Notes under the pieces: generated by a model
Databases searched by the model: none
Seen by the model: only the letters and a program-made list of their open reading frames with translations
Told to the model about the DNA's origin: nothing
Position numbers and translations under genes: made by a program
Shown here: positions 25,881-36,025 of the stretch, in pieces
How the letters are laid out: each line of letters begins with the position of its first letter
How positions within the stretch are numbered: position 1 is the stretch's first letter
Assembly: GCF_011516885.1 (NCBI RefSeq)
Contig: NZ_WOTD01000005.1
Location: forward strand, 58,669-122,668
Reading direction: 5' to 3'
Source: Acetobacter lambici
GTDB taxonomy: Bacteria; Pseudomonadota; Alphaproteobacteria; Acetobacterales; Acetobacteraceae
DNA: 64,000 nucleotides

Positions 25881-26633
25881 CTATTCGTGGCGGAGGGTCA
25901 CCACCAGTACGTCGCGGTAAGCGGGGCGGTCCGGGTCCACGGGCTGTACGGGTGTGACGCCGTGGTAAACCCGGTTGTCATTGACAACCGCTGTGTCCAG
26001 TGGGTTTGTCAGAGTAAAGCTGCCAACCTGTTTGTGGCTGAGGTCGTGGATGGATGTTTCCCCCCGCGCCACGTTTTCCCGCCGGACCATCACAACAAAA
26101 ACCCAGTCCACGCCATCACGGTGCAGCCCTTCGGGGGTTGGGCAGCCTGCTGCATCGGGCCGGGCCTCAATACGGAACTGGTGTATTTCCGTGTGCCATG
26201 CGTTGGGCCTGCGTTCGGGCGGGGTCATGTCCGTGATCACGCGCAGGGCCAGCCGTAAAATGGCCATAAGGGCGGGGTGCTCGCCAAGGGCGGGCAGAAC
26301 GGGCTTGAACCAGCGCTCTATGCCGCCATTGAGCGCATTGTAGTCCCGGCTCTGGTAGTGGGGCTGGTGGGGTTTGCGTGTAATCCCCCCCTCGGTCAGC
26401 GAGAACGTGGCGTAGCGCCTGCGCCGGTAGCGCCCGCCATCGGCCATGTAACGGTCCACGCCCAGATCGTTCCAGCTTGCGGCAAAGTCTTCCCACCCGA
26501 CCAGACCATCAGCCTCCAGCACGGCCCGCATGGCCTGAGCCTGAAGGAAGGCAAAGCCCTCCTCCGCCAGAGGTGTTTCCAGAGTCTGGATAATATTGCC
26601 CGCAAGGGTGGCCGCAAAAATAGGCTCGGACAT
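25881..26633 (-). CDS. 2-oxoglutarate/Fe(II) dioxygenase family protein (PF10014-type, BsmA-like)
   Basis: The 250-residue protein looks like the 2OG-Fe dioxygenase family that includes BsmA and L-isoleucine-4-hydroxylase. Candidate iron ligands are His and Asp in GLHRDGVDW (about residues 170-174) and a distal His in RVYHGVTPV (about 226), with a nearby Arg (PAYRDVLVV) that would bind 2-oxoglutarate. The segment RRRRYATFSLTEGG is also typical. Known members hydroxylate free aliphatic amino acids; the substrate here is unknown. It lies 12 bp downstream of the MscS-type channel on the same strand, so they may be co-transcribed. Confidence 0.8.
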   Translation of the reverse strand: MSEPIFAATLAGNIIQTLETPLAEEGFAFLQAQAMRAVLEADGLVGWEDFAASWNDLGVDRYMADGGRYRRRRYATFSLTEGGITRKPHQPHYQSRDYNALNGGIERWFKPVLPALGEHPALMAILRLALRVITDMTPPERRPNAWHTEIHQFRIEARPDAAGCPTPEGLHRDGVDWVFVVMVRRENVARGETSIHDLSHKQVGSFTLTNPLDTAVVNDNRVYHGVTPVQPVDPDRPAYRDVLVVTLRHE

Positions 26634-26645
26634 GGGATGGGTCTC

Positions 26646-29147
26646 TTATTCGTGGGTTTTGGGTGGCGTGGCCTGTGGTGTGTCCGTTGCAGGCTGTTGC
26701 GTAGGCTTTTGCACGGTTTTGGCAGGTGCTGGCGCATTCTGCGGCATGGCGGGCATGGCGTCGAGCGCCATGTGCAGCGGCACGTTGGGCGGCGTGGTGG
26801 AGTAACTGGTGGGGGTGTAGAACTTAACACCGGCAGCCGCCATGCGCAGGGCAATCCGGCGGTAGAACTCGCGCTGGACTTTCCACTTCATCATCGGAGC
26901 GGTTTTGATGATGCCGAGCAGCACAGCGCCGTTCCCGTCCGAACTGTCCACACCCAGATCGGTATAGTCAGAGAAGATCATGGGGCGGAAGGCATCTTCC
27001 TTGCGCATGTCCTCAATGGTTTTCTGCATGATTTTGACGACCTTGCCCGTGTCCTCGCTCAGGTCCAGCGTCTGGCGCACAATAATCTGGTTAAAGCCGC
27101 GCGCGGTATTGGCGATGGAGGTCACGGAGGAGAACGGGATAATGTGCAGGTCACCATCAAACGACCGGACGCGCAGGGTGCGGATGGACAGGTGCTCAAC
27201 TGTTCCGGCAATACCGCCCGTTGTCACCCAGTCCCCGACCTGAATGGCGTCTTCTGCCAGCATGAAAAAGCCGGTGATCACGTCTTTGACAAGGCTTTGC
27301 GAACCAAAGGACAGGCCAACACCCAAAATACCCGCACCCGTAAGCAGCGGTGTTACGTTGATCCCGATCTGGGAGAGGGTAGTCACAGCAACAAAAATAA
27401 TGATCACGGTCAGCAGCACGGTGCGGATAATGGGTAGCACCGTGCGCAGCCGTGCGGCCCGTGCCTCCTGCGCGCTGGCGGAATAGCGCGAGATCTGTTT
27501 GTTCAGAATACTGTTCACAGTCTCCCACGCCAGAGCGGCAATGGTCATGCCAATCAGCAGGCAGGCCGCGGCCCCAACCAGCCGCAGACCAAGGGCTGAG
27601 TGGAGGAAGAAGTCAAAAGTGGGAATGCTCCAGCTCTGCGCAACACAGATCGCGGTGGTCAGAATAATGGCAATGGTCATGATCTTGCGCACGAACGGAT
27701 AGTAAAAATCCGCCCGTTTCTGCAGGTCGGGGTACTGGGCCTGCAATTCCGGACCAACACGGAACAGCCGGTCCTGTAGCCCATAAACCAGCAGGGCCAG
27801 CACGCGAGAGACAATAAGGCACAGGAAGGTCAGCAGCGTGCCGTGCAGAATCCACTGGTAGCCCCCCTTCAGGTGCGCAGCCCAGACAAACCACAGGGCC
27901 ATGTCCAAGAACATGACAGGCACCCACCACAGCTTGGCCAGCGTGCCAGCAAACGCCCACAGGGCATTTTTGCGCAGCCCGGGAGATGGCTGGAGCGCGC
28001 GGGCCACAATATGGCGGATACGCCAGATAAAGGCGGCAATAATCAGGTGCTGGACCAGTACCACGCCGCGCATCATGGCTTCCACCCCGCGTGTGTCCAG
28101 ATCAAATTCGCGGCCCAGAATGGACAGGCAGATTACAATGGACGGGGCGGCTACCAGCACGTTCCACCAGCGCGTTAGCAGTCGGGCCGTGTCATCTGGC
28201 ATGGGCAGCAGGCGGATGGCGGGGGAGCGGGGGACCAGAATGGTTTCAATAATCAGGTACAGGCAGCGGGCAATGGCGTAGGCGTTCACCAGTGTAAGGG
28301 CCACCGTGCGCGCCTGATCGGTGGAGGTCAGGAACTCCGCGCCAAGGTAGCCCAGCAGCAGGCAGATACCCACAGGCAGCAGCTTGAGCAGAAAATGCAT
28401 GGCGTTGTAGGGAACGCGAATAAGGTAGCGCAGTACCTCGTCCCCCCGGCGCTGGTCCGTTTCACGCGTTTGGGTTGTATCGGTGTCTGTGGGGGTGTCT
28501 GTGTCCGGGGCTGCTGTGGCGGCATCTGTGCTGGGGGTATTGTTTCTGCTCTGGGCCTCGGCCAGCCGGGCTTCGCGCGCTTCCGCCATTTTTTTTACGG
28601 TGGTCAGGGGTTTGCGCAGGCCAATGCTGGTTGCGCGTTCCGCTACAAGGGCAAAGGCGATAATCAGAAGGGCGCGGCCAAAGGAATCCAGCAGGGACTG
28701 GCGCGACTGCGGGTTCTGTATCTCGTGGCGGAACCATGTGCCCACAGCGCCCAGATCGGTAAACAGGCTGGTAAAGTTGTCCACATACTCGGTGGCGGTA
28801 TTGCCCAGATCATCCAGTTCCGAATGAACGGAATTGTCTATGACCGCGGGCGAGGCCGCATTTGCCGCGGCAGGCTTGGGGGCAGCATTTGCTGGAGCCG
28901 GGGCTTGGGGGAGCCCCTTGGCCATGAGCGAGAGTGTTTTTGTAAAGTCGGCGCGCTTTTGCGGGTCGTTCAGCACGTTCAGGAGTTGCTGGGCGTCCTG
29001 CTGGTTCAGCCCGCCAGCCTGTGCCGCTGTTGGGGTGTCAGCCAGAGCCGGCGTGTGGGGGAGTAGCCCCCAGCCGAGCAGAAGGACAAAACAGGTTTTG
29101 AATATCCAGGAAAAAAAGAAATACCGGTCCCGGCTGTGTGCGGTCAT
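26646..29147 (-). CDS. Large mechanosensitive channel of the MscS family, YbiO-like
   Basis: The 833-residue protein has a signal peptide ending in PALA (about residue 36), a periplasmic Ala/Pro-rich region, around ten predicted membrane segments, and the C-terminal MscS pore and beta domain: TPLLTGAGILGVGLSFGSQSLVKDVITGFF, then a GTVEHLSIRTLRVRSFDGD beta segment. The domain order and the YPDLQKR linker resemble E. coli YbiO. It should open under membrane tension and release solutes on osmotic downshift. A central cytosolic loop is rich in Thr/Asp. The C-terminal tail is Pro/Thr/Gln-rich. Confidence 0.9.
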   Translation of the reverse strand: MTAHSRDRYFFFSWIFKTCFVLLLGWGLLPHTPALADTPTAAQAGGLNQQDAQQLLNVLNDPQKRADFTKTLSLMAKGLPQAPAPANAAPKPAAANAASPAVIDNSVHSELDDLGNTATEYVDNFTSLFTDLGAVGTWFRHEIQNPQSRQSLLDSFGRALLIIAFALVAERATSIGLRKPLTTVKKMAEAREARLAEAQSRNNTPSTDAATAAPDTDTPTDTDTTQTRETDQRRGDEVLRYLIRVPYNAMHFLLKLLPVGICLLLGYLGAEFLTSTDQARTVALTLVNAYAIARCLYLIIETILVPRSPAIRLLPMPDDTARLLTRWWNVLVAAPSIVICLSILGREFDLDTRGVEAMMRGVVLVQHLIIAAFIWRIRHIVARALQPSPGLRKNALWAFAGTLAKLWWVPVMFLDMALWFVWAAHLKGGYQWILHGTLLTFLCLIVSRVLALLVYGLQDRLFRVGPELQAQYPDLQKRADFYYPFVRKIMTIAIILTTAICVAQSWSIPTFDFFLHSALGLRLVGAAACLLIGMTIAALAWETVNSILNKQISRYSASAQEARAARLRTVLPIIRTVLLTVIIIFVAVTTLSQIGINVTPLLTGAGILGVGLSFGSQSLVKDVITGFFMLAEDAIQVGDWVTTGGIAGTVEHLSIRTLRVRSFDGDLHIIPFSSVTSIANTARGFNQIIVRQTLDLSEDTGKVVKIMQKTIEDMRKEDAFRPMIFSDYTDLGVDSSDGNGAVLLGIIKTAPMMKWKVQREFYRRIALRMAAAGVKFYTPTSYSTTPPNVPLHMALDAMPAMPQNAPAPAKTVQKPTQQPATDTPQATPPKTHE

Positions 29148-29282
29148 GACCTGCCCTGTCCTTTGCTGAACGGTTTGGGGGTTTTGCGCTACGCGCTTGA
29201 TGTTGCCCGCAGGGTAGGAGGCAAATCTGGCGGTATCAAGACCGACAACCGGTTCAACTGTTATTCGGGTAGGGGTATGGGG

Positions 29283-29945
29283 TCAGTCGTGGGGCGGAAA
29301 AGGCACAATCGGGGCAGGTTTTGTGTGCCGTAGCACCAGAGTGCCTGCAATCATGTCATGCAGACCCTGTTTGCGCTGGGTGAAGGCCACCATCAAAACC
29401 CCGATATAAAGTAGGGGAAAGGACAAAAACGCCTTGATGACAAACCGCAACAGCGCGCGCAGGTGGGAAATCTGCCCCCCCTGAAGTGTGACAACCTCCA
29501 GCCGGAACAGCCGCTTGCCCGGCGTTGCCCGGAACGAGGATGCCTCGAACATAACGCAGTACAGCATGGGCAGCAGGGTAAGAAGAATGCCAAAAGTATG
29601 CCATTCCGAACCCGCATGCAGGTGCGGGATCAGGACCGAAACAGGGCTGGCATGCGGCACGGATGTTGTGGCGATATTGACCACATCCACCGTCTGGCTG
29701 GAAGCATCGGGAATGGGCAGTTCTTCCCAGTCCACATTGATCTTGGGGCCAAAAAACAGGCTGAGAATACCTTCAGCCGTGCTCAGGATGATCGCATCAA
29801 TCACAAACGCCCACACACGCCACCAAAAACCTGCATAGACCCATATATCGGGCTGCTGTTGTGGAGGCGCGTTCCACAGGCCGGAGCCATCCGGTTGGGG
29901 CTGCGGTGCCGCACCCCAGCCGGGTGGAGGCGTAATGCTGGACAT
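29283..29945 (-). CDS. RDD-family membrane protein
   Basis: The 220-residue protein has the RDD domain pattern: YAGFWWRVWAFVIDAII (the Arg and Asp of the name), a central FRATPGKRLFRLEV motif, and the C-terminal KQGLHDMIAGTLVL. It has three or four membrane helices and a Pro/Gln-rich N terminus. Some RDD proteins act as Na+(Li+, K+)/H+ antiporters, but most are uncharacterised. It lies 135 bp before the MscS gene on the same strand and 56 bp after argJ. Confidence 0.88.
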   Translation of the reverse strand: MSSITPPPGWGAAPQPQPDGSGLWNAPPQQQPDIWVYAGFWWRVWAFVIDAIILSTAEGILSLFFGPKINVDWEELPIPDASSQTVDVVNIATTSVPHASPVSVLIPHLHAGSEWHTFGILLTLLPMLYCVMFEASSFRATPGKRLFRLEVVTLQGGQISHLRALLRFVIKAFLSFPLLYIGVLMVAFTQRKQGLHDMIAGTLVLRHTKPAPIVPFPPHD

Positions 29946-30001
29946 GGTCAGGCTCCCTGGTATGCCGCAGGCTGGCGGATCATCTGTAAAAAACGGAACG
30001 C

Positions 30002-31249
30002 TCAGCTACGGTATGAGCCGTTGATGTCGATGTAACCGTGTGTCAGGTCGCAGCTCCATGCGCGGGCCGTGCCGGTGTCCAGCCCAAGATCAACCGCAAT
30101 ATCAATTTCCTGCCCCTTCATGTGGGCGACTACGGGTGTTTCGTCATACCCTTCGGTTACGGTCCCGTCGCGGGCAATGCAGACCCCACCAATAGACACG
30201 CTCAGCGTGTCCCTGTCTGCGGGTTCACCGCATTTGCCAACAGCCATGACCACCCGGCCCCAGTTGGCGTCCTCGCCCGCAATGGCGGTCTTGACCAGTG
30301 GGGAGTTGCCAATGGCCATGGCCACACGCCACGCGGATTCGTCAGATACTGCGCCACTGACCGTAATGGTCATGAGTTTGGTTGCCCCTTCCCCATCACG
30401 GATGACCAGCAGGGCCAGCTCCCGTAGCAGGTCATCCAGCGCTGTGCGAAAATCAGCCAGAGCGGGGTCGTGCAGTGCGTCTACCGTATCGGCTACCGGG
30501 GCGTTGCCCGCAGCCCCCGTGGCGAACAGTAGAACCATGTCGGAGGTGGAGGTGTCGGAATCGACCGTAATGCAGTTGAAGGTGCTTTTGACCCCGCTAC
30601 CCAGCAGGGTTTGCAGAACAGGGGCGGGTAGGGCGGCATCCGTTGCCACAAAGGACAGCATGGTTGCCATGTCGGGCGCGACCATGCCACTGCCTTTGGC
30701 CATGCCCTGAATAACCACATCCGTGCCGTTGATCTGCGTTTTGCGCACAGCAGCCTTGGGGAAGGTATCCGTGGTCATGATCCCGCGAGCCGCCGCTTCC
30801 CACCCTGTTTCGGACAGGGCTGCGTGGAGTGCGGGCAGGGCGGTGGTAATACGCTCGGCGGGCAGGATTTCCCCAATCACGCCGGTGGAGGCCAGATAGA
30901 CCTCATCGGGCGCGCATCCGGCTACTGTGGCTGCGGCCTGTGCCGTGGCCTCGCATGTCTGGCGGCCTGCGCGGCCGGTGAACACGTTTGCGTTACCAGC
31001 ATTTACGACCAGTGCGCGGGCCTGCCCGGTGGGCAGAATGGCGCGGCACCAGTCCACGGGGGCGCCGGGGCATTTGGATTTGGTAAAGACCCCCCCCACC
31101 GTGGTGCCGGGGGCAAATTCGGCCAGAACCAGATCGGTCCGGCCTTTGTAGCGGATACCCGCGGCAATGGCGCCAAGCCTTACCCCACGAACAGTGCCAA
31201 GCTCAGGCAGTGGCTGGGCAAGGGGAGAAACGGGGAGAGACTGCGCCAT
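30002..31249 (-). CDS. argJ: Bifunctional ornithine/glutamate N-acetyltransferase ArgJ
   Basis: ArgJ transfers the acetyl group from N-acetylornithine to glutamate in cyclic arginine synthesis and may also use acetyl-CoA. The 415-residue precursor shows the self-cleavage site in KGSGMVAPDMATMLSF; cleavage before the Thr yields the alpha and beta chains and the Thr nucleophile. The N-terminal GIRYKGRTDLVL and the C-terminal DINGSYRS are typical. I chose ATG 31249, after an AAGGA site, over a start at 31288 that would run through the leader hairpin. It lies 85 bp downstream of the foldase gene. Confidence 0.95.
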   Translation of the reverse strand: MAQSLPVSPLAQPLPELGTVRGVRLGAIAAGIRYKGRTDLVLAEFAPGTTVGGVFTKSKCPGAPVDWCRAILPTGQARALVVNAGNANVFTGRAGRQTCEATAQAAATVAGCAPDEVYLASTGVIGEILPAERITTALPALHAALSETGWEAAARGIMTTDTFPKAAVRKTQINGTDVVIQGMAKGSGMVAPDMATMLSFVATDAALPAPVLQTLLGSGVKSTFNCITVDSDTSTSDMVLLFATGAAGNAPVADTVDALHDPALADFRTALDDLLRELALLVIRDGEGATKLMTITVSGAVSDESAWRVAMAIGNSPLVKTAIAGEDANWGRVVMAVGKCGEPADRDTLSVSIGGVCIARDGTVTEGYDETPVVAHMKGQEIDIAVDLGLDTGTARAWSCDLTHGYIDINGSYRS

Positions 31250-31272
31250 CTGGCGGTATCCTTGGTAGATGT

Positions 31273-31316
31273 CATCCCCGCTCCACATCAGGGTATGCTT
31301 GTGTGGAGCGGGGATG
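31273..31316 (-). promoter_or_regulatory. Strong stem-loop in the argJ leader
   Basis: CATCCCCGCTCCACA (31273-31287) and TGTGGAGCGGGGATG (31302-31316) form a perfect 15-bp stem with a 14-nt loop between the foldase stop and the argJ start, ending 23 bp before the argJ ATG. No T-run follows on the minus strand. It could be a terminator of the foldase gene, an mRNA-stabilising or processing element, or an operator. Confidence 0.65.
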
Positions 31317-31333
31317 TTAACGGTTGGAGTATT

Positions 31334-32263
31334 TTATTTTTTGGGTGCGGCAGAGCCAGCGCCAGCGGCGGGTGCATCTGGCAGCGGCTTGCCGGTGGTC
31401 GGGTCAAAGCGCACGATTTTTACACCAGCAGCGGCTTTTTCCACGGCTTCACGCACGTATTTCTGGATCAGGGCCTGACGGACCTTGTCATGCACCGCGT
31501 CCAGCGTGGGGGTCGGGTCCGTGCGCGTGTCCAGCACCTGAATAACGTGGTAGCCGTACTGGCTCTGCACGGGTTTGGTGCTGATTTCACCCTTCTTCAT
31601 GGCAAAGGCGGCATCAGAGAAGGCGGGGATCATGTCGCCTTTTTTGAACCAGCCAAGGTCGCCACCATTCTGTGCGGCACTGCCCTTGTCGGTAGAGACT
31701 TCTGCGGCCAGTTTGCCAAAGTCCGCGCCGCCTTGCAGTTTTTTAATAACGTCGTTGGCTTCGGCTTCGGTCTTGACCAGAATGTGGCGTGCGTGAACTT
31801 CCTGCTCGGCAGGTTTGCCCACGTAGTTTTCATTATAATACTGCTTGATCGAGTCATCAGACAGGTGGGGCATCACCTGCTGGGACAGCCACGCATTCTG
31901 GAGCGCGTTGTCCGCTGCCGTCTTCATCAGCTTCTGGGTGTCGGGCTTTTTGTTCAGCCCTTCCTTTTCCGCTGCGATCAGGATGGCTTTCTGGTCCGCC
32001 AGCTGGTTGATCAGCATGGGGTAGATCAGGGTCGGGGGGAGCTGGCGCATCTGCGGCGGCATGGTGCCCATGGCGTTCTGCACATCGGCAACGGTGATTT
32101 TCTCACCATTAACGGTGGCGACAACCGTGTTCGGGTCAGTGGGCTGGGCAGGTGCTGTGGAGGCCGCCGGTGCCGGAGCCGCCGCAAAGGAGGGAGCACA
32201 CAGCATGGAGGAACCGAGCAGGGCAGTAGCTGCCAACCCGAACGCGTAGGGAATAAACCGCAT
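31334..32263 (-). CDS. Periplasmic parvulin-type peptidyl-prolyl isomerase (SurA/PrsA-like)
   Basis: The 309-residue protein has a signal peptide (cleavage near SFAAA, residue 28), an N-terminal chaperone-like helical region starting with ATVNGEKITVADVQNAM, and one parvulin domain from about residue 155 with HARHILVKTEAEA, GGDLGWFKKGDMIPAF and SQYGYHVIQVLD. It should assist folding of exported proteins in the periplasm. With one parvulin domain it is closer to PrsA/PpiC-type foldases than to two-domain SurA. It is divergent from secA, which translocates its likely clients. Confidence 0.9.
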   Translation of the reverse strand: MRFIPYAFGLAATALLGSSMLCAPSFAAAPAPAASTAPAQPTDPNTVVATVNGEKITVADVQNAMGTMPPQMRQLPPTLIYPMLINQLADQKAILIAAEKEGLNKKPDTQKLMKTAADNALQNAWLSQQVMPHLSDDSIKQYYNENYVGKPAEQEVHARHILVKTEAEANDVIKKLQGGADFGKLAAEVSTDKGSAAQNGGDLGWFKKGDMIPAFSDAAFAMKKGEISTKPVQSQYGYHVIQVLDTRTDPTPTLDAVHDKVRQALIQKYVREAVEKAAAGVKIVRFDPTTGKPLPDAPAAGAGSAAPKK

Positions 32264-32509
32264 AGGACAAAACCTTAAAGTCGGTAAAAAAACAGTCCGA
32301 TATGTATGAAGGAGGCTATCCGCCCCGGCAACCCCTGTTTCGTTCGGATATGGGGGCTGGGCGGTAAGCTTGGTTGACCGAACACCAGCCCGGTCCTATT
32401 TTGCAGGGCAAGCCACGCAAAATGCCTGTGTCTTTCACTCTGCCCCGCTTCCTTTTTGCGGGTTCGAAGCAGGGGTAAGGCAAGGCTGCACTGTTCTGGA
32501 AAGGTGTTC

Positions 32510-35233
32510 ATGCTTTCACGCTTCGTCCGCGCCCTGTTCGGCACAGCCAATGACCGGACGCTCAAGGCATTCCAGCGCCGTGTGTCGGAAATTAACGCCC
32601 TGGAGCCTCAGATTCAGGCTCTGGATGATGCTGCTCTGGCAGCCAAAACCATAGAGTTCAGGGACCGGTTGGCCAAAGGAGCCACACTGGACGACCTGCT
32701 GCCCGAGGCATTTGCCGTCACGCGCGAGGCATCGCGCCGTGTGCTGGGCATGCGCCATTTTGACGTGCAGCTGATCGGCGGCATGGTTCTGCACTCCGGT
32801 CGCATTGCGGAAATGCGCACGGGGGAAGGCAAAACGCTGGTGGCAACGCTGGCTGTGTATCTGAGCGGCCTTTCTGGCAAAGGTGTGCATGTGGTCACGG
32901 TCAATGACTACCTTGCCTCGCGCGATGCGGCGGAAATGGGGCAGCTTTACAATTTTCTGGGCCTGACCACGGGCGTGATCGTGCCCAACATGCCAGACGA
33001 GCAGCGTCGGCAGGCCTATGCCGCGGATATTACCTACGGCACGAACAACGAGTTCGGGTTCGACTACCTGCGCGACAACATGAAGTACCAGTTGGGCGAA
33101 ATGGTTCAGCGCCCCTTCCACCACGCGATTGTGGATGAAGTGGACTCGATCCTGATTGACGAGGCCCGGACCCCGCTCATTATCTCCGGCCCGGCAGAAG
33201 ACAGCTCCGATCTGTACCGCTCGGTCGATGCTGTGGTGGCCCAGCTTGTGCAGGACCCCACCACATACGAAAAAGACGAAAAATTCCGCACCGTTATTCT
33301 GACCGATGCCGGTTCGGACGCGGTCGAGCTTCTTCTGCGTGCTGAAGGCGTGCTGGATGAGGGCGGGCTGTATGACCTGCACCACGTAGCCGTGGTGCAC
33401 CATGTGCAGCAGTCCCTGCGTGCGCACACCCTGTTCTCGCGCGATGTGGATTACATCGTGCGTGACGGCAAGGTTGTGATTATTGACGAGTTCACCGGCC
33501 GCATGATGGAAGGCCGCCGGTACTCCGATGGTCTGCATCAGGCGCTGGAAGCCAAGGAACACGTGGAAGTCCAGCAGGAAAACCAGACGCTGGCCTCCAT
33601 TACCTTCCAGAACTTTTTCCGTCTGTACCCCCGCCTTTCGGGCATGACCGGCACGGCCATGACCGAGGCCGATGAATTTGCCGAAATCTATAATCTGGAC
33701 GTGGTGGCCATTCCCACCAACCGGCCCGTGGCCCGTAAGGATGAGGACGACGAGATTTATCTGACGGAGGGCGAAAAATTTGCCGCCGTTGTCAAACTCA
33801 TTCACGAGGTGCACCAGCGCCAGCAGCCCATTCTGGTCGGCACCACCTCAATCGAGAAGAGCGAGGCCCTGTCCGCCCTGCTCAAGAGCGAGAACATTCC
33901 CCACCACGTGCTCAACGCCCGCTTCCATGAGATGGAGGCCAAGATTGTGGCGCAGGCCGGGGCTCCGGGGGCCATTACCATTGCCACCAACATGGCTGGC
34001 CGCGGGACGGACATCAAACTGGGCGGCAACGTGGACATGCTGATCGGCCAGCAACTGGGCGATATGGATGACACCCCCGAACGCGCTGCGGCCGAGCAGG
34101 AAATCCGCGACCGCGTGACCCGCGACTACGCCATTGTGCGTGAGGCCGGTGGCCTGTACGTCATCGGCACGGAACGGCATGAAAGCCGCCGGATTGACAA
34201 CCAGCTACGCGGCCGCGCCGGGCGGCAGGGTGATCCGGGTAATTCCAAGTTCTTTATCTCGCTCCAGGACGACCTGATGCGGATTTTCGGGTCAGACCGC
34301 ATGAGCGGCATGTTCCAGAAGATGGGCATGCAGGAGGGCGAGGCCATTGTGCATCCATGGCTGAGCAAGGCACTGGAACGGGCGCAGAAAAAGGTCGAGG
34401 CCCGTAACTTCGACATGCGCAAGAACACGCTCAAATATGATGACGTGATGAACGACCAGCGCAAGGAAGTGTACGCCCACCGGCGTGAGTTCATGGCGCA
34501 GGATGACGTATCCGCCATTGTGGCCGAAGCGCAGGATGATGTGACCGATACGCTGGTGGCCCGCCACATTCCCCAAAAATCCTTTGCCGAGCAGTGGGAT
34601 GTTGAGGGGCTGACCCAGCAGGTCCACAAGGTGTTCGGTCTTGACCTGCCGATTGCCGACTGGGCGCGTGAGGACGGCATGGACGCCGAGAGCGTGGCCG
34701 AGCGGATCAGTCAGGCGGTTACCCAGTCTCAGGCCGCGCGGGCTGCCAATATTGGCCCGGACCTGATGCGGTTTATTGAAAAGCAGATTCTGCTCACAAC
34801 GTATGACGCGGTGTGGAAGGAACACCTGCACGCGCTGGACCAGCTCCGTCAGGGCATTGGTCTGCGTGCATACGGGCAGAAGGATCCGCTGAACGAATAC
34901 AAGCATGAAGCCTTCCAGCTCTTTACCTTCATGCTTGAGGAAATGCGCCAGCGCGTTGTGTCGCTGATGGCGCATGTGGAGGTCTCGCCTCCGCCGATGG
35001 AGAACCCCTTTGCAGACACGGCGGCCATCCATGCCGACCCCGAAGTTGCAGGGTATGCCTCGGAACCGGGCACCGGGCTTACGCCGGGTGCCGCACCGGA
35101 AATGGCTATACCCATCGGGGGTAGCGCCATTATGCCGGATGATCCGTCAAGCTGGGGAGAAACCCCCCGCAACGCGCCATGCCCATGCGGATCGGGTAAA
35201 AAATACAAGCATTGCCACGGGCAGTTAGGCTGA
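32510..35233 (+). CDS. secA: Preprotein translocase ATPase SecA
   Basis: SecA drives protein export through SecYEG. The 907-residue protein has Walker A RTGEGKT (about residues 103-109), the Walker B region [14 protein letters not shown] near 209, the preprotein cross-linking and helical scaffold regions, and a C-terminal zinc motif [13 protein letters not shown] (residues 891-903) that binds SecB and lipids. I chose ATG 32510, preceded by GGAAAGG, because it gives the standard start [11 protein letters not shown]. It is divergent from the periplasmic foldase gene with a 246-bp gap, and yebC-ruvCAB follow. Confidence 0.97.
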   Translation: MLSRFVRALFGTANDRTLKAFQRRVSEINALEPQIQALDDAALAAKTIEFRDRLAKGATLDDLLPEAFAVTREASRRVLGMRHFDVQLIGGMVLHSGRIAEMRTGEGKTLVATLAVYLSGLSGKGVHVVTVNDYLASRDAAEMGQLYNFLGLTTGVIVPNMPDEQRRQAYAADITYGTNNEFGFDYLRDNMKYQLGEMVQRPFHHAIVDEVDSILIDEARTPLIISGPAEDSSDLYRSVDAVVAQLVQDPTTYEKDEKFRTVILTDAGSDAVELLLRAEGVLDEGGLYDLHHVAVVHHVQQSLRAHTLFSRDVDYIVRDGKVVIIDEFTGRMMEGRRYSDGLHQALEAKEHVEVQQENQTLASITFQNFFRLYPRLSGMTGTAMTEADEFAEIYNLDVVAIPTNRPVARKDEDDEIYLTEGEKFAAVVKLIHEVHQRQQPILVGTTSIEKSEALSALLKSENIPHHVLNARFHEMEAKIVAQAGAPGAITIATNMAGRGTDIKLGGNVDMLIGQQLGDMDDTPERAAAEQEIRDRVTRDYAIVREAGGLYVIGTERHESRRIDNQLRGRAGRQGDPGNSKFFISLQDDLMRIFGSDRMSGMFQKMGMQEGEAIVHPWLSKALERAQKKVEARNFDMRKNTLKYDDVMNDQRKEVYAHRREFMAQDDVSAIVAEAQDDVTDTLVARHIPQKSFAEQWDVEGLTQQVHKVFGLDLPIADWAREDGMDAESVAERISQAVTQSQAARAANIGPDLMRFIEKQILLTTYDAVWKEHLHALDQLRQGIGLRAYGQKDPLNEYKHEAFQLFTFMLEEMRQRVVSLMAHVEVSPPPMENPFADTAAIHADPEVAGYASEPGTGLTPGAAPEMAIPIGGSAIMPDDPSSWGETPRNAPCPCGSGKKYKHCHGQLG

Positions 35234-35273
35234 GCACGGCCCGCCCGCTGGCAGGACAGGTAAGGTAAGGAAT

Positions 35274-36023
35274 ATGGCTGGTCATTCCCAGTTCAAGAAC
35301 ATCATGCACCGCAAAGGTGCGCAGGACGCCAAGCGCGCCAAGCAGTTTGGCAAGATCATCCGGGAATTGACCGTGGCCACGCGCTCCGGTCTGCCCGACC
35401 CCAACTCCAACCCGCGCCTGCGGGCCGCCATTGTGGCCGCGCGTGACGTGAACATGCCCAAGGACACCATTGAGCGCGCCATCAAAAAAGCATCCGGCGG
35501 TGCGGGTGGTGATGATTACGTGGAAATGCGCTACGAGGGCTACGGCCCCGCAGGCGTTGCGGTGATTGTGGAAGCCCTGACGGACAACCGCAACCGTACC
35601 GCGTCGGAAGTGCGGGCTGCGTTTTCCAAATGTGGGGGTTCCATGGGGGAGACCAATTCCGTCTCCTTCATGTTCCGCAGGCTTGGGGTCATTACGTACC
35701 CCGCGTCCGTTGCCTCCGAAGATGACATGCTTGAAGCCGCGATCGAGGCCGGGGCCGAGAACGTGGTCTCCACCGATGCGACACATGAAGTGACGTGCGA
35801 AGTGGAATCCTTTTTTGCGGTCAAGGACGCGCTGGAAGCCCGCTTTGGCGAGGCGGAAAGTGGCAAGCTGGACTGGCGGCCTGAAAACACCGTGACACTG
35901 GATGAGGAAAAGGCCCAGAGCCTGTTCAAGTTCCTTGATGTTCTGGAAGACAATGATGACGTCCAGAACGTCTATGCCAATTTTGACCTGCCGGATGATC
36001 TGGCGGAAAAACTGTCGGCCTGA
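35274..36023 (+). CDS. YebC/PmpR-family protein
   Basis: The 249-residue protein has the family start [23 protein letters not shown] and the three-domain layout, with NTDNRNRT-like [16 protein letters not shown] in the middle. YebC proteins were long annotated as transcription regulators; some relieve ribosome stalling at polyproline, a role that fits the proline-rich TolA encoded nearby, though that is inference. It precedes ruvC by 2 bp, the usual yebC-ruvCAB order. Confidence 0.95.
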   Translation: MAGHSQFKNIMHRKGAQDAKRAKQFGKIIRELTVATRSGLPDPNSNPRLRAAIVAARDVNMPKDTIERAIKKASGGAGGDDYVEMRYEGYGPAGVAVIVEALTDNRNRTASEVRAAFSKCGGSMGETNSVSFMFRRLGVITYPASVASEDDMLEAAIEAGAENVVSTDATHEVTCEVESFFAVKDALEARFGEAESGKLDWRPENTVTLDEEKAQSLFKFLDVLEDNDDVQNVYANFDLPDDLAEKLSA

Positions 36024-36025
36024 TT

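Noticed and set aside
32516..33814. A 432-codon open frame antisense to secA
   Set aside because: Shadow of the SecA codons; no motif, no ribosome-binding site of note.
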